Shown here in pieces: positions 1 through 5,994 of a stretch of DNA of 7,742 nt (position 1 is its first letter; each line of letters opens with the position of its first letter). The notes beneath the pieces are model-generated. The model was not told the DNA's origin, searched no databases, and saw only the letters and a program-made list of their open reading frames with translations. The stretch is from assembly GCA_013815505.1 (NCBI GenBank), contig JACDGA010000076.1, positions 1 through 7,742 of the forward strand, read 5' to 3'. Source of the DNA: Acidimicrobiia bacterium. Its GTDB lineage: Bacteria; Actinomycetota; Acidimicrobiia; Acidimicrobiales; Ilumatobacteraceae. The translations under genes were made by a program, and so were the position numbers.

Positions 1-220
1 CGACGACCTCGACGGCATCGAGCGAGACCTCGTCGAGGCGGAACGCACGCTCGAGCGTCTCGACGACGGTTCGTTCTGGACCGATGTCACCCAGCCCGTG
101 CCGGTGGCCGGCGGCGACGATCGTGAACCCGACTCGGCGAACGAGCCGGGGCGCGACGCGGCACGACCCGAGGTGCACGACGACGTCGGCAACCCCGGTG
201 ACGACGGCGACGCGCGATGA
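1..220 (+). CDS. Small acidic protein, C-terminal part only (DksA/TraR-tail-like)
   Basis: The gene is cut by the left window edge. The frame starting at base 2 is open for 72 codons and ends at TGA 218-220. The visible part begins DDLDGIERDLVEAERTLERL and continues DDGSFWTDVT. This resembles the actinobacterial short coiled-coil proteins related to DksA/TraR, in which a helix ending in 'ALARLDDGTYG' precedes the zinc finger. The zinc-finger cysteines expected after that point are absent. Instead a disordered, Asp/Glu/Pro/Gly-rich tail of about 40 residues runs to the stop. The stop overlaps the start of the next gene (ATGA, 217-220), which supports this frame and suggests co-translation with the kinase-like gene. 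The family assignment is a resemblance in one helix only; the function is unknown. Confidence 0.6.
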   Translation, partial: DDLDGIERDLVEAERTLERLDDGSFWTDVTQPVPVAGGDDREPDSANEPGRDAARPEVHDDVGNPGDDGDAR

Positions 221-1659
221 GACGCTCACGCCTCGCCGCGGTCGCCGCCGGTGGTGTCGGTGCCGTCGCGGCGGCCACGGCGCTTGCCTCGGCACTCGCT
301 GACACGCGCACGAAGCGGGCGATGCGCGTGTGGCGTCTGACGGCGCGCAACACGTCCCGCTTCGTCGCCACGCGGATCCGTCGTCTGGCGACTCCGGAGG
401 AGCGACGCGCCGAGCTCGACGCGCAGTTCGCGATTCGCAGCGCAGAGGACGTCGCCCGCGAGCTCGGCGACATGAAGGGCGTGCTGATGAAGGTCGGCCA
501 GCTCGTCAGCTACATCGCGGAGGGTCTCCCCGACGAGGCCCAGCGCGCGCTCGCCGCGTTGCAGGCTGATGCCGAACCGATGGCCCCGAGCCTTGCCGCC
601 GCCGTCGTCGCCGAGGATCTCGGCGGTCCGCCCGAGCGGGTCTTCGCCGATTGGACCGATCTCCCCCACGCCGCGGCGAGCGTCGGCCAGGTGCACCGGG
701 CGCGCACGCGGGACGGTGACGACGTCGCGGTCAAGGTGCAGTACCCGGGTGTCAGCGAGGCGATCGAAGCCGATCTCGACTCCGCCGAGGTCTTCTACGG
801 GATGTTCTCGGCGTTGGCGTTGCACGGTCTCGACGCGCAGGGCTTCGTCGAAGAACTCCGTGTGCGGATGCGTGAGGAGCTCGACTACGAACACGAGCTC
901 GCCAACCTGGTCGAGTTCGCCGGCTACTACGCGGGGCATCCGTGGGCCAGACTGCCGCGCCCCGTGCCCGAGCTGTCGAGCGCTCGCGTCCTGACCACCG
1001 AGTGGGTCGACGGCCTGTCATGGAACGAGTTCATCGACCGGTCCTCACCCGACACGAAGCAGCGCGCGGCGGAGGTCATTTGGCGCTTCGCGCAACACTC
1101 CGTGCGTCGGCTGCGGGCGTTCAACGGCGACCCCCACCCGGGGAACTACCGCTTCCACCTCGACGGCAGCGTGACGTTCCTCGATTTCGGGCTCGTGAAA
1201 CGGTGGCAACCGGGCGAGTGGGAGCGACTGTCGCCGACGCTCGACGCCGTCGTGGTGCAGCGCGACCCCGACCAGCTGGTCGCAGCGATGGAGCACGCCG
1301 GCTTCCTCCAAGAGGGGCACGCGCTCGATCCCGAGGCCGTCTTCGACTACGTGTCGCGCCCGTACGAGCCGTACCTCGTTGACGAGTTCCGGTTCTCACG
1401 GGAGTGGATGCGCGACACCCTGGCCGCCATCCTCGATCTCAACGGCCCGCACCGGGAGGTCATCGCCAAGCTCAACATGCCGGCGAGCTTCGTCATCCTC
1501 GACCGGGTCGTGTGGGGTGTCAGCGCCCTGATGGGGCGGCTCAGCGCGCAGGGCCCGTGGCGAGCGATGCTGCTCGAGTACCACGCCGATGCACCACCCG
1601 CTACCGAGCTGGGCATCGCCGAGGCCCACTGGTTGGCGTCGAGAGCGACGTCGCGCTGA
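217..1659 (+). CDS. ABC1/UbiB/AarF-family atypical kinase-like protein
   Basis: A 480-residue member of the ABC1 (UbiB/COQ8/AarF) protein-kinase-like family, close to the usual family length. The diagnostic landmarks occur in order. The family-specific KxGQ motif is at K92-Q95. The Ala-rich loop that replaces the normal Gly-rich loop is at 152-155 (AAAS, followed by VGQVHRA). The ATP-site lysine is K173 in VAVKVQYPG, the ExD region is EELDYEHE (220-227), the catalytic-loop GDPHPGN is at 304-310, and the metal-binding LDFG is at 322-325. All key residues are present, so the nucleotide site looks intact. Residues 6-28 form an Ala/Val-rich hydrophobic helix, a possible membrane contact. Known relatives are ATPases or kinases linked to quinone and lipid metabolism; the substrate here cannot be read from sequence. 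The start at 217 overlaps the upstream stop by ATGA and lacks a strong Shine-Dalgarno sequence, which fits translational coupling. The stop shares one base with the next start. Confidence 0.95.
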   Translation: MRRSRLAAVAAGGVGAVAAATALASALADTRTKRAMRVWRLTARNTSRFVATRIRRLATPEERRAELDAQFAIRSAEDVARELGDMKGVLMKVGQLVSYIAEGLPDEAQRALAALQADAEPMAPSLAAAVVAEDLGGPPERVFADWTDLPHAAASVGQVHRARTRDGDDVAVKVQYPGVSEAIEADLDSAEVFYGMFSALALHGLDAQGFVEELRVRMREELDYEHELANLVEFAGYYAGHPWARLPRPVPELSSARVLTTEWVDGLSWNEFIDRSSPDTKQRAAEVIWRFAQHSVRRLRAFNGDPHPGNYRFHLDGSVTFLDFGLVKRWQPGEWERLSPTLDAVVVQRDPDQLVAAMEHAGFLQEGHALDPEAVFDYVSRPYEPYLVDEFRFSREWMRDTLAAILDLNGPHREVIAKLNMPASFVILDRVVWGVSALMGRLSAQGPWRAMLLEYHADAPPATELGIAEAHWLASRATSR

Positions 1660-2162
1660 TGCCGACGTCGACGCTCCGGGAGGTCGAGACGGTCCTCACC
1701 GACGTTGCGCAGAGAGGTCGCGCGATCTCGGCGGCGAGCGGCACGTGGGCGCGCGACGACCGAACCCCCGAGCTGGCACGCACGCTCGCCACGCTGTCCA
1801 ATCGGCAGGCGGCGATCGCTGCACGATGTGAGGCACGGCTGCCGACCATCGTCTGGCTCGACGGTTCTGCTCGCTCGTCAGCCGATCTCGACCTCGACCT
1901 CGACCGCGACCTCGACCGCGACCTCGACCATTTCGGCGATGTCGGCGCATCGACGGTCGACGAACGCCTCGGTGCGCTCGTGCGGGCATTGACGTCGGTG
2001 CGCGACATCGCCGTCGATGCCGCGCAGACGATCGACTGGATGCTCGACGAACCCACCGCTGACGTGCTCGACGACGTGCGACGTCGGCTCGATCGCGACA
2101 TCGCCGCCCTCGCCCCCCGTTCTGTCGTGCAGATCGGGCTCGAACGGCAACAATCGCCATGA
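1659..2162 (+). CDS. Hypothetical helical protein with LD/RD micro-repeat
   Basis: A 167-residue protein that I do not recognise. The open frame extends further upstream (to 1404), but that part lies inside the kinase gene. I chose the ATG at 1659 because it overlaps the kinase stop as TGATG, and because its own TGA overlaps the next start as ATGA (2159-2162). These junctions place it firmly in the operon. It has no signal peptide or membrane segment and only one cysteine (C57). Both halves look helical: residues 5-60 contain VETVLTDVAQRGRAIS and the segment around RTLATLSNRQAAIAARCEARL, and residues 100-150 contain RLGALVRALTSVRDIAVDAA. They are joined by a run of alternating Asp-Leu/Asp-Arg at 76-90. 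Its position suggests a cytosolic accessory to the neighbouring kinase-like or hydrolase protein; that is inference from context only. Confidence 0.8.
   Translation: MPTSTLREVETVLTDVAQRGRAISAASGTWARDDRTPELARTLATLSNRQAAIAARCEARLPTIVWLDGSARSSADLDLDLDRDLDRDLDHFGDVGASTVDERLGALVRALTSVRDIAVDAAQTIDWMLDEPTADVLDDVRRRLDRDIAALAPRSVVQIGLERQQSP
1884..1928 (+). repeat. Short in-frame 12-bp tandem repeat (Asp-Leu-Asp-Arg)
   Basis: Two perfect copies of GACCTCGACCGC (1896-1907 and 1908-1919) are followed by nine bases of a third. They are preceded by a GATCTCGACCTC run built from the same hexamer. The repeat is in frame with the 167-residue hypothetical protein and encodes residues 76-90, alternating Asp with Leu or Arg. 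Length change by slippage would keep the frame, so copy number may vary between strains (inference). Confidence 0.85.
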
Positions 2163-3145
2163 CAGAACGGCGGAACGATGCGGTGCGGCGGCGGCGCATC
2201 GCCACCAATGGCATCTCCCTCGACGTCGTCGAGGCCGGGCGGCGCGGCGACCCGGTCGTGCTGCTGTGCCACGGCTTCCCCGAGAGCTCGCACTCGTGGC
2301 GACACCAGATGCGACCGCTCGCCGACGCCGGGTACCACGTGCTCGCACCCGACCAGCGCGGCTACGGCACCTCGGAGTCACCATCCGACGTCGACGCCTA
2401 CGGGATCGACGACCTCGGCGGTGACCTCCTCGGGCTACTCGACGACGTCGACGCACAGGACGCCGTTCTCGTCGGTCACGACTGGGGCGCGCTCGTGGCG
2501 TGGGACCTCGCCAGGCTCCATCCCGAGCGGATCAACTCGCTCGTCGCGATGAGCGTCCCGTTCACACCGTGGCCGGCGCAGCCGACGCGGGTGCTGCGCC
2601 ACATCCACGGCGACAACTTCTTCTACATCCTCTACTTCCAAGACGTCGGACCTGCCGAGGCCGAGCTGGGCGCCGACATCCGGCGCTCGCTGCACCACAT
2701 CCTGTGGTCCGCCAGCGGTGACAACTTCCCGCTCCACGGTGTCGAGCGTTCCGTCGCCGGCACGTCGGGGTGGCTCGACGAGCTGCACGCTCCCGAGGAC
2801 CTCGACGACCTCCCGGTGTGGTTGACGTCCGCCGATCTCGACACCTTCGTCGACGCCTTTTCCACGAACGGGTTTTTCGGTCCCGTGTCGTGGTACCGCA
2901 ACTTCGACGCCAACTACGAGCGCCTCGCCCCGTTCCCGGCGAGCCGGATGACGATGCCGACGCTGTTCGTCGCCGGAAGCAACGACCTCGTGATCCACGG
3001 TCATCCCGAGCGGATCGAGGCGATGCAGGCCGAGCTGCCGAACCTGCGCGACATCGTCATCCTCGACGGCGTCGGTCACTGGACCCAGCAAGAGGATCCC
3101 GACGGCGTCAACGCCGCGCTGCTCGGCTTTCTCGCTTCGCGCTGA
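2159..3145 (+). CDS. Alpha/beta hydrolase, soluble epoxide hydrolase-like
   Basis: A 328-residue alpha/beta-hydrolase-fold enzyme with the full epoxide hydrolase signature. The oxyanion HGFP is at 38-41, within CHGFPESSHSWRHQ. The nucleophile is D108 in GHDWG (106-110), an Asp rather than the Ser of esterases. Two cap-domain tyrosines that would activate the epoxide oxygen are present: Y159 in LYFQ and Y246 in WYRN. The acid is D276 in AGSND, and the general base is H307 in GVGHW. Known relatives open epoxides to vicinal diols through a covalent alkyl-enzyme ester. The paired tyrosines argue against a haloalkane dehalogenase. The natural substrate is unknown. There is no signal peptide, so it is cytosolic. 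The start overlaps the upstream stop as ATGA. The last 38 bases overlap the 3' end of the opposing gene. This is the final gene of the operon, and a strong hairpin follows it. Confidence 0.93.
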   Translation: MTERRNDAVRRRRIATNGISLDVVEAGRRGDPVVLLCHGFPESSHSWRHQMRPLADAGYHVLAPDQRGYGTSESPSDVDAYGIDDLGGDLLGLLDDVDAQDAVLVGHDWGALVAWDLARLHPERINSLVAMSVPFTPWPAQPTRVLRHIHGDNFFYILYFQDVGPAEAELGADIRRSLHHILWSASGDNFPLHGVERSVAGTSGWLDELHAPEDLDDLPVWLTSADLDTFVDAFSTNGFFGPVSWYRNFDANYERLAPFPASRMTMPTLFVAGSNDLVIHGHPERIEAMQAELPNLRDIVILDGVGHWTQQEDPDGVNAALLGFLASR

Positions 3146-3848
3146 GCGACTGCACGATTGGCCCCCGCCACTTGACGTGGCCGGCGAGCCTTGGCGGGGG
3201 CCAGCGTCCCTCTCGGCTGTACGCCCACCACTCGAACGGGTTGTTGTAGTAGGAGAACGCCTCGACCGTCGCCGCGAGGGGTCGGCGCCTGGTGACGGCG
3301 ATGACGGTGCCGGCGACCGCTGCGGTGATCATCCACCCCACGTACAACACGACGTAGAGCGGCCCGAAGAGGCGCGCCTGCCAGACGTGGCAGTCCTCGT
3401 GGTCGGTGACGAGCTTCCAGCGCCGCTCGCTCGCGTCGGCGAGACCCGACACGGTGGTGCCGACGGTGATGGCGAAACCCTTGCGCAACCGGTAGCCGCC
3501 GGCGAAGACGTGTCGTGCCTGCCGCTCGCTCAGCGTGGCGATGTAGATGGAGTCGCGGCGTGCCCAGCTCGCTGCCTGGCTGAGGACCGACGCCGTCGTC
3601 GTCAGCAGGGCCCACGAGTGGTCGAGCACGAACGCGGCGACACCGGCGACTCGCCGCCACGGGTAGATCCGCCGGTAGCCGGCCAGCCAGCCGTGCACGA
3701 GACCGACGACGGCCGCAGGCATCGCAAGCCCGACCAGCCATCCGGTTGCGCCCGCCGCGACAGCGCCGACGACGGCGACCGCAACGGCCTCGGCGACCCG
3801 GTGCCGGCGCGAGACGACGCTGCCACCGAGGATCCGGTGGCGGATCAC
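3108..3848 (-). CDS. Membrane protein with HExxH (HEDCH) metallopeptidase-like motif
   Basis: A 246-residue protein with a GTG start at 3848, 13 bases after the BI-1 stop and probably co-transcribed with it. The start is not backed by a strong Shine-Dalgarno sequence. Hydrophobic stretches at about 20-52 (probably two passes, AVAVAVVGAVAAGATGWLVG and AMPAAVVGLVHGWL) and 162-186 suggest an integral membrane protein. Residues 150-154 are HEDCH, an HExxH zinc-protease signature, in the setting TDHEDCHVWQARLFGPLY. This resembles HExxH proteins that read 'HE..HV.Q...lGPl'. Downstream, NPFEWWAY (203-210) offers E206 as a possible third zinc ligand, in the way of gluzincins. No family name can be assigned with confidence, and proteolytic activity is inference. 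The C-terminal 12 residues are encoded by DNA that also encodes the end of the convergent hydrolase, and a strong hairpin lies in the adjoining codons. Confidence 0.8.
   Translation of the reverse strand: MIRHRILGGSVVSRRHRVAEAVAVAVVGAVAAGATGWLVGLAMPAAVVGLVHGWLAGYRRIYPWRRVAGVAAFVLDHSWALLTTTASVLSQAASWARRDSIYIATLSERQARHVFAGGYRLRKGFAITVGTTVSGLADASERRWKLVTDHEDCHVWQARLFGPLYVVLYVGWMITAAVAGTVIAVTRRRPLAATVEAFSYYNNPFEWWAYSREGRWPPPRLAGHVKWRGPIVQSLSAKRESRAARR
3159..3203. terminator. Strong 12-bp hairpin, candidate terminator inside the opposing gene
   Basis: TGGCCCCCGCCA (3159-3170) and TGGCGGGGGCCA (3192-3203) are perfect reverse complements, 12 bp long, with a 21-base loop. The left arm begins 13 bases after the stop of the epoxide-hydrolase-like gene, where an intrinsic terminator is expected. 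No clean T-run follows on either strand; the next + strand bases are GCGTCCCTCTCGG. That is common for terminator hairpins in high-GC actinobacteria, but it leaves the role uncertain. The hairpin lies within the last 30 codons of the opposing - strand gene, where the arms encode WPPPR and WRGP. Confidence 0.6.
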
Positions 3849-3861
3849 GGGAGCGGCGTGC

Positions 3862-4692
3862 TCAGTTCCTGCTCTGCAGCATCGCCAGCAACCTGAGGAA
3901 CTCGAGGTACAGCCAGACGATCGTCACGAGCAACCCAAAGGCGGCGAACCACTCGAAGTGCTTCGGGAGCCCCGATTTCGTGCCGCGCTCGATGAAGTCG
4001 AAGTCGAGCGCCAGGTTGAGCGCGGCGACGACGCAGATCACGACGCTGATCCCGATGCCGAGCGCGTTCGGTTCGCGCAGGAAGCTCACCGAGTCCGACC
4101 CAGCGAACAGCCTGAACGCGAACGAGACGAGGTACATGACCATGATCCCGAGCGTCGCTGCGATGACCACCTTGCGGAAGCGGTTGGTCACCTTGATGAT
4201 CTGCGTGCGGTAGAGCACGAGCATCACGAGGAACGTGGCGACTGTGGCGCCGACCGCTTGGAGCACGACACCGGACTGGAAGTTGTCGTACGCCCTCGAG
4301 ATCGCGCCGACGAAGAAGCCTTGCGCCAGCGCGTACACGGGACCGAGGACCTTCGCCCACTGCGGCCGGAAGTAGAGCGCGATGACGCAGGCGAAGCCGA
4401 CGGCGATTCCGACGAAGGCGATGCCCGGGAACGACAGCTCGTTCGTCGTCGGGTTGGTCTCGGTGGCGTTCCAGCCGAAGACGGCACTGACGAGCAGCAG
4501 CGTGAACAGCACGGCGGATGCCGTGATGGTGCCCGAGACGGTCATCGCCCCCTCGTAGTGGGAGACGGGTCCGTCGGTCGTGCGGGTCGTTGCATCACCC
4601 GGTGCGGGCCAGGAGTTGGACGGCGCGGCCGGCGCCGCCCAGCCGGGCTGGGCACGCTCGAGCGCTCGATCGTTGAGGAGCGGATTGGCCAT
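3862..4692 (-). CDS. Bax inhibitor-1 / YccA-like family membrane protein
   Basis: A 276-residue polytopic membrane protein of the bacterial Bax inhibitor-1-like family (the BaxI_1 type common in actinobacteria). I start it at ATG 4690-4692 (MANPLLNDRALERAQPGW) because AAGGGAG lies 11 bases upstream. The frame is open for 24 more codons, but those are untypical and lack a ribosome site. After a Pro/Ala/Thr-rich cytoplasmic tail of about 45 residues come seven hydrophobic segments, near 52-72, 88-107, 113-131, 140-161, 174-194, 208-229 and 245-269. Family landmarks are YALAQGFFVGAISRAYD (120-136), ALNLALDFDFIERG (224-237) and EWFAAFGLLVTIVWLYLEFL (247-266). Relatives act as pH-sensitive calcium leak channels or, in E. 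coli YccA, as modulators of the membrane protease FtsH. The role here is unknown. It heads a two-gene unit with the HExxH membrane protein and is divergent from the sigma gene. Confidence 0.93.
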   Translation of the reverse strand: MANPLLNDRALERAQPGWAAPAAPSNSWPAPGDATTRTTDGPVSHYEGAMTVSGTITASAVLFTLLLVSAVFGWNATETNPTTNELSFPGIAFVGIAVGFACVIALYFRPQWAKVLGPVYALAQGFFVGAISRAYDNFQSGVVLQAVGATVATFLVMLVLYRTQIIKVTNRFRKVVIAATLGIMVMYLVSFAFRLFAGSDSVSFLREPNALGIGISVVICVVAALNLALDFDFIERGTKSGLPKHFEWFAAFGLLVTIVWLYLEFLRLLAMLQSRN

Positions 4693-4703
4693 GGTGTCGA
4701 AGA

Positions 4704-4710
4704 CTCCCTT
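4704..4710 (-). promoter_or_regulatory. Ribosome binding site deciding the BI-1 start
   Basis: On the - strand AAGGGAG lies 11 bases before ATG 4690-4692. It is a good match to the anti-16S sequence and settles the start of the Bax inhibitor-1-like gene at 4692 rather than at the farther upstream codon at 4764. Confidence 0.7.
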
Positions 4711-4728
4711 GTCGTGTGGCCAGCGCGT

Positions 4729-4759
4729 GACCACGTGGCTCCAGGATATCCCCGTGGTC
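4729..4759. promoter_or_regulatory. Dyad around a GGATATCC palindrome in the BI-1 leader
   Basis: GACCACG (4729-4735) and CGTGGTC (4753-4759) form a 7-bp inverted repeat with a 17-base spacer. The spacer contains the 8-bp palindrome GGATATCC (4744-4751), and CCACGTGG (4731-4738) is a further palindrome overlapping the left arm. On the - strand TATCCT (4748-4743) fits a TANNNT -10 element about 50 bases before the BI-1 start, but no good -35 lies at the right distance. An operator overlapping the BI-1 promoter is one reading; the evidence is only the symmetry. Confidence 0.3.
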
Positions 4760-4875
4760 GACAACGCGGATCGTCACCTCATCCCGTCGACCCGGCACGG
4801 GCTCATCGCAGCGGGAGATGCGGCGGGCCGCACCATTCGGACGCCTGATGGCGGCGAATCTCGTCGCGCACCATG

Positions 4876-4903
4876 TTGAGTGCCGCAACGGTGTCGGTAT
4901 CGT
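4876..4903 (+). promoter_or_regulatory. Candidate sigma-70 promoter for the sigma factor gene
   Basis: TTGAGT (4876-4881) and TATCGT (4898-4903) are separated by 16 bases and fit the actinobacterial housekeeping pattern TTGAC-N16-19-TANNNT. Transcription would start near 4910 and leave a leader of about 70 bases. That leader contains a small hairpin, TCCCC (4912-4916) with GGGGA (4923-4927), before the ribosome site. Matches of this quality occur by chance, so the site is provisional. Confidence 0.4.
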
Positions 4904-4968
4904 GTCGCCATTCCCCCGCCATGGGGAGGGCATCGCTCGAACGCCGCCCGGTGGTCAGGCGGACAGAT

Positions 4969-4973
4969 AGGAG
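4969..4973 (+). promoter_or_regulatory. Ribosome binding site deciding the sigma factor start
   Basis: AGGAG lies five bases before GTG 4979-4981. It supports this GTG as the true start of the sigma gene. The frame is open back to 4880, but those 33 extra codons have no ribosome site and no sigma-factor character. Confidence 0.75.
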
Positions 4974-4978
4974 CCACA

Positions 4979-5914
4979 GTGGCCAAAGATCGCGTCGAAC
5001 GCGACGATGAAGACCTCGTCCGCTTGTACCTCACCGACATCGGGCAGTACACGCTCCTCACGAAGGACGACGAGGTTCGACTCGCCAAGGCCATCGAGAA
5101 CGGCAAGGAAGCCGCCGTCGAGCTGGCCGGTGAGGCACGCCTCACCGCCACCCGCCGGCGTGAGCTGCGCCGCACGGCGCGAAACGGCGAGACGGCCGAG
5201 CGTCAGTTCGTGCAATCGAACCTGCGCCTCGTCGTCTCGATCGCGAAGAAGTACCAGGCGTCCGGTCTGCCGCTGCTCGACCTGATCCAGGAGGGCAACC
5301 TCGGGTTGATGCACGCCGTCGAGAAGTTCGACTGGCGCAAGGGCTTCAAGTTCTCCACCTACGCCACGTGGTGGATCCGTCAGGCCATCACCCGCGGCAT
5401 CGCCAACACGGGTCGCACGATCCGGCTGCCCGTCCACGCCGGCGACACGCTCGCCAGGCTGCAGAAGGCGCGTTCTCGCCTCGAGCTGAAGTACGGCCGC
5501 CCCGCCACGCTGTCCGAGCTGGCACGCGAGGTGGAGATGCCCGAGGACAAGGTCACCGAGGCGCTGCGCTTCGCCGCCGAGCCGCTGTCGCTCTCCGAGC
5601 CGCTGCGCGAAGACGGCGATGCCGAGCTCGGTGACGTCGTCGAGGACCGCTCGGCCGAGAGCCCGTTCGAGGTCGCTGCGACGGCGCTGCTGCCCGACGA
5701 GATCGCGCGCCTGCTCGCCCCGCTCGACGAGCGGGAACGAGAGATCCTCAAGCTGCGCTTCGGTCTCGATCGCGGCGAGGCACGCACGCTCGAAGAGGTC
5801 GGCGAGCACTTCAACCTCACGCGCGAGCGCATTCGACAGATCGAAGCGCGGGCGATGAGCAAGCTCCGCCACCCCTCGAGCGACACCGGCGCCCGAGACC
5901 TGCTCGCGGTCTAG
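4979..5914 (+). CDS. RNA polymerase sigma-70 factor, RpoD-like group 2
   Basis: A 311-residue sigma-70 factor that directs RNA polymerase to promoters. Region 1.2 is at about 11-45 (DLVRLYLTDIGQYTLLTKDD). Region 2 is at about 76-150, with signature 1 DLIQEGNLGLMHAV (101-114) and the 2.3/2.4 melting and -10 reading helix FSTYATWWIRQAITRGI (125-141). Region 3 is at about 150-225. Region 4 is at about 238-298, with the -35 reading helix-turn-helix and signature 2 ending LTRERIRQIEARAMSKLR (280-297). Region 1.1 and the long acidic or basic N-terminal extension of principal sigma factors are missing. It is therefore most likely a group 2 (SigB/HrdA-like) alternative close to the housekeeping class, although the conserved -10 and -35 helices suggest promoters much like the principal ones. 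It starts with GTG, is transcribed alone, and is divergent from the BI-1 gene. No anti-sigma gene is adjacent. Confidence 0.93.
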   Translation: MAKDRVERDDEDLVRLYLTDIGQYTLLTKDDEVRLAKAIENGKEAAVELAGEARLTATRRRELRRTARNGETAERQFVQSNLRLVVSIAKKYQASGLPLLDLIQEGNLGLMHAVEKFDWRKGFKFSTYATWWIRQAITRGIANTGRTIRLPVHAGDTLARLQKARSRLELKYGRPATLSELAREVEMPEDKVTEALRFAAEPLSLSEPLREDGDAELGDVVEDRSAESPFEVAATALLPDEIARLLAPLDEREREILKLRFGLDRGEARTLEEVGEHFNLTRERIRQIEARAMSKLRHPSSDTGARDLLAV

Positions 5915-5922
5915 ACACCAAT

Positions 5923-5939
5923 ACCTCCGAGTTGGAGGT
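5923..5939. terminator. Small hairpin after the sigma gene
   Basis: ACCTCC (5923-5928) pairs with GGAGGT (5934-5939) around a 5-base loop, eight bases after the sigma gene stop. No T-run follows. A modest terminator or 3'-end stabilising hairpin for the sigma mRNA is likely. Confidence 0.45.
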
Positions 5940-5957
5940 GACAGATCGCGTTATCCC

Positions 5958-5985
5958 GCGTTCCGCGGCCTCCAGAACGCAGGCC
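5958..5985. terminator. Overlapping inverted repeats at the convergent gene junction
   Basis: Two mutually exclusive stems lie in the gap between the convergent sigma and wall-hydrolase genes: GCGTTC (5958-5963) with GAACGC (5975-5980), and GGCCT (5967-5971) with AGGCC (5981-5985). They begin 9 bases after the wall-hydrolase stop, read on the - strand. They may end transcription from that side, but each stem is short. Confidence 0.35.
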
Positions 5986-5994
5986 CCGGCAGGT

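Noticed and set aside
226..939. - strand open frame (237 codons) opposite the UbiB-like kinase gene
   Set aside because: The kinase motifs on the + strand are unambiguous, and the antisense frame shows no family features.
4693..4764. 24-residue N-terminal extension of the BI-1-like protein
   Set aside because: AAGGGAG sits correctly for the ATG at 4692. The extension would include that ribosome site and has no hydrophobic or conserved content.
3958..4848. Long + strand open frame (296 codons) opposite the BI-1 gene
   Set aside because: It is the antisense of a clear seven-helix membrane protein. Its translation is a charged Arg/Asp/Glu/His mix typical of shadow frames in high-GC DNA, with no motif or ribosome site.
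4880..4978. N-terminal extension of the sigma factor from GTG 4880
   Set aside because: The 33 extra residues lack sigma-factor character and a ribosome site, and they overlap the candidate promoter. AGGAG before GTG 4979 is decisive.
4955..5872. Long - strand open frame (305 codons) opposite the sigma factor gene
   Set aside because: It covers the conserved sigma-70 regions in antisense. It is rich in Gly/Arg/Glu/Leu shadow composition and has no recognisable domain.
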